In this document: piece after piece, positions 61,770 through 64,000 of the stretch
Numbering within the stretch: the first letter of the stretch is position 1
Layout: the number at the start of each line of letters is the position of its first letter
Assembly: GCA_027625915.1 (NCBI GenBank)
Contig: JANTQA010000023.1
Coordinates: 8,804,001-8,868,000, forward strand
Length of the DNA stretch: 64,000 bases
Origin: Anaeramoeba flamelloides
Lineage: Eukaryota; Metamonada; Anaeramoebidae
Direction of reading: 5' to 3'
Notes under the pieces: generated by a model
The model's input: only the letters and a program-made list of their open reading frames with translations
Database searches by the model: none
Told to the model about the DNA's origin: nothing
Position numbers and translations under genes: made by a program

Positions 61770-62527
61770 TTAAAGGACAAATTAACGTATTTAAAGAAAG
61801 TATCCCCAGACCAACCATTTTTTTTCGTTTTATCCTTTCAATTTTGGGAGAATTTGTGGCCAGGGTCAAGAACACAAAGGCAAAGAGGTTCAGTAATTAT
61901 TGTACTGAAGTTATGATTGGTTTGTAATTCCAATTACTTATTGGGATTCAAACACTTAAAACAGAAGAAAAGGAGGACACTAAGGAAGATTTGGAAACAC
62001 AGTGTCTGTTAAAAATTATTAAAAAAACCGGTCGCTGATGTTAGTATTGAAGAAATAATAGGTGATGAAGACAAATACATTCAAAAAACAATTTGGTCTT
62101 CGAGAGGGTTCAAATTTCAACCAGTGTTGGACATAAAGGTACTAAAATAAAAAAAATAAAGCAAGAGCATCACTTGCTACTTTAAATTGGAACTATCGGA
62201 AGTTAAATAAAAACAAAAATTCTGAGATTCACCTAACACTTGTAAAAGCATTAGTGAATCAGAATTCTTTTATTTGAGTTAACAAATTTTTTTATAATTG
62301 AGCATCGTTTTTTTTTATTTATCAATTTCTTCTTCCTTTTCTTTTTTTTTTTACGTTTTGAATCCCAATAAGTAATTGGAATTACAAACCAATCATAACT
62401 TCAGTACAATAATTACTGAACCTCTTTGCTTTTGTGGTCTTTAATACAAAAAAAAATCTTCAAAAGCAAACAATAAAAAATGTCGGTACACCCATACCGA
62501 TTTAAATACGTTAATTCCTCCTTTAAA
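61770..62527. mobile_element. terminal-inverted-repeat element with coding remnant
   Basis: The termini TTAAAGGACAAATTAACG and CGTTAATTCCTCCTTTAAA are inverted. A strong subterminal inverted block follows: AGAGGTTCAGTAATTATTGT plus TTGGTTTGTAATTCCAATTA at 61890-61950, with its complement at 62360-62440. The centre reads in the forward strand EEIIGDEDKYIQKTIWSSRG and, after a frame change, ARASLATLNWNYRK. This looks like a decayed transposase or other element protein, not one I can name. Confidence 0.65.
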
Positions 62528-62789
62528 ATAGAATAGTTATAAGATTTTAACAAAAATAACTTTTTTAAATAATGAAAAATTCTTTTCTTTATTCATTTTC
62601 TAAATGAAAAATAAGACTGAAAAAACAATCTAAATATTTCGTAACAATTTGAAAATGATCGAGAATAAACAAATATAACAAAATAAGAATAAATTTGAGT
62701 GCAATATTGAAAAATAAAAAAACAAACAATCATTTTTTGTTTTTATTTTTTTACTTGTTTTTTTATTATTTGAATAAAGTCATTTCTAA
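62528..62789. other. PSMB2 upstream region
   Basis: Short A+T-rich gap between the element and the PSMB2 ATG; no specific promoter motif is evident. Confidence 0.35.
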
Positions 62790-63416
62790 ATGGATAGCCT
62801 TGTCGGATTTGTTGGAAAAAATTATGTGTTAATGGCAGGAGACACTAACGCAGGAAGATCAATTATGAGACTCAAAGATGATTTTGATAAATTGGTCACA
62901 ATTGATAGCCACAAAATACTTGCAAAATCAGGAGAAATAGGAGACGGTAACCAATTTTGTAATTTGATTATCAGGAATGTGTCTCTTTATCGAATAAGGA
63001 ACGAAACAGAATTGACAACAAAATCTGTTGCTCATTACACGCGTAGACAATTAGCAACCGCAATCAGAAAGAACCCTTATTCTGTTAACCTCCTTTTAGG
63101 CGGCTATGACAAAAAGGATCAAAAAGGATCCTTGTATTATCTCGACTATTTGGGTTCAAGTAAAAAAATTAATTATGGAGCACAAGGATATGCTGCGTTA
63201 TTTGTTGGCTCAATCCTTGATCGCTTTTGGAAAGAAGATCTCGACTTTGAAGACGGCCTTGAGCTTATGAAAAAATGTTTGAGGGAAGTTGAAAAAAGAT
63301 TAATTATTGGGACAAGATGCTTCTTAATTAAAATGATTAACCCGGACGGAATTTCTGTTGTTGAAAAAGTCATGATAAACTCTAAAAATAAAAATGAAAT
63401 TGAAGAAGAAAATTAA
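62790..63416 (+). CDS. PSMB2: 20S proteasome subunit beta type-2 (beta4)
   Basis: Non-catalytic beta subunit of the 20S proteasome core. It is a single uninterrupted exon of 208 residues; family members are about 200. The sequence follows PSMB2 end to end: MDSLVGFVGKNYVLMAGDTN (animal [20 protein letters not shown]), MRLKDDFDKL, YTRRQLATAIRKNPYSVNLL with the NLLLGGYD motif, LYYLDYLGS, GAQGYAALFVGSILDRFW and a C-terminal ELMKKCLREVEKRLIIG. As expected for beta4 there is no propeptide and no N-terminal catalytic Thr. The ATG is the first in frame and coincides with the family start. The acidic end (KNKNEIEEEN) is a local extension. Possible polyadenylation words (AATAAA) follow at about 63450. 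Confidence 0.96.
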   Translation: MDSLVGFVGKNYVLMAGDTNAGRSIMRLKDDFDKLVTIDSHKILAKSGEIGDGNQFCNLIIRNVSLYRIRNETELTTKSVAHYTRRQLATAIRKNPYSVNLLLGGYDKKDQKGSLYYLDYLGSSKKINYGAQGYAALFVGSILDRFWKEDLDFEDGLELMKKCLREVEKRLIIGTRCFLIKMINPDGISVVEKVMINSKNKNEIEEEN

Positions 63417-63665
63417 AGAATTCTGAATGTATCAAATTGTTTCCTTTAAAATAAAATAAACTAAACACTTTACTCTTTATTTCCATTCTTTTTTTGTTTT
63501 TTTTCTTTTCTTTTCTTCACTTCTCTTTTTTTTTTTTTTTTCTCATTAAAAGATCCTTTTTGAAAAAACATTTTTTGAATTTTAATAATTTTATCTTTCA
63601 AACCTTTTTCTTTTTTTTTTTTTATTTCTTGTTGATTTGTTGTGATTTTTTTGTTTATTTAAAAG

Positions 63666-63814
63666 GTCTACAAACCAATCTCTTTGATCTCAAAACATAC
63701 CCACTATTGAAGACAGTAAAAATGAAAGCTATTTACCAAGACACCTTTTTAACGAACAAAAACAAGAAAATTATCAAATCGCTTCAATTACAACCTGTTT
63801 TGTGTGTCACCTAG
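63666..63814 (+). CDS. possible terminal exon of an unrecognised protein
   Basis: After a T-rich tract and the acceptor-like TTTATTTAAAAG, the frame reads LQTNLFDLKTYPLLKTV, MKAIYQDTFLTNKNKKIIKS and ends LQLQPVLCVT before TAG. Composition and codon use look protein-like, unlike the Phe-run translation of the upstream T-rich tract. I do not recognise the family and cannot place an upstream exon between 63417 and 63665. An independent short gene or a chance frame remain possible. Confidence 0.3.
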
Positions 63815-64000
63815 AAACAGAAAATTAAATAAATACCTTTGAAATATTTTGTAAAGAACCAAAGTTCAAAAAACAAAAAATTCATTGAGTTGAATTTACT
63901 TTTTTTTGAAACTTTCATTTGAATCATAATTGGGAATAAATTTTCACAACAGTTTCCTTTTTTAACTCACAAACTTTCAATTTGGAAATTGTTTTTGTTG

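Overview
The window is extremely A+T-rich eukaryotic nuclear DNA. Homopolymer runs are everywhere, GT-AG introns interrupt the genes, and TAA, TAG and TGA all act as stops, so the genetic code is standard. The proteins carry Lys/Asn/Glu-rich low-complexity stretches. Together with large transposon-filled introns this suggests a free-living protist, perhaps an anaerobic amoeba-like metamonad of the Anaeramoeba kind. That assignment is inference; nothing here fixes the species.

Layout. 1-2086: LINE tail and hairpin repeats. 2087-6783 (+): NQO1-like quinone reductase with a 3.8 kb repeat-filled intron. 9865-10981 (-): kinetochore subunit Spc25, four exons. 11141-11781: foldback DNA transposon just upstream of Spc25. 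12690-20056 (+): SRPK-type kinase with a 5.2 kb intron holding two 0.7 kb elements in inverted orientation. 20345-23363: hairpin clusters, LINE remnants, MITEs. 23889-29220 (+): BAR/F-BAR-like coiled-coil protein with a 4.2 kb intron holding two adjacent foldback elements. 31745-32140: hairpin cluster. 33351-35069 (-): unrecognised basic/acidic protein with cyclin-docking-like motifs. 36440-41104: LINE tail, hairpins, TA-flanked MITEs and a mariner-like element. 41926-42549 (+): TCTP. 43300-48260: nested MITEs and a 5'-truncated LINE with an exact 18-bp target duplication. 50097-54425 (-): BRSK/SAD/Gin4-like kinase with a KA1-like tail. 54426-62789: gene-free, with a 1.2 kb direct repeat pair and two terminal-inverted-repeat elements. 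62790-63416 (+): proteasome beta subunit PSMB2. 63666-63814: possible terminal exon of an unknown gene.

The genes do not form a pathway; they are unlinked housekeeping and signalling genes separated by repeats. The most distinctive structure is the repeat landscape: a set of 50-80 bp near-perfect palindromes that recur in clusters with CCTAACG/CTTAGG-like junctions, often next to or inside LINE 3' remnants, and at least eight longer foldback elements, several sitting inside introns. Exon joins were derived by eye from reading frame, splice sites and family alignment, without transcript data.
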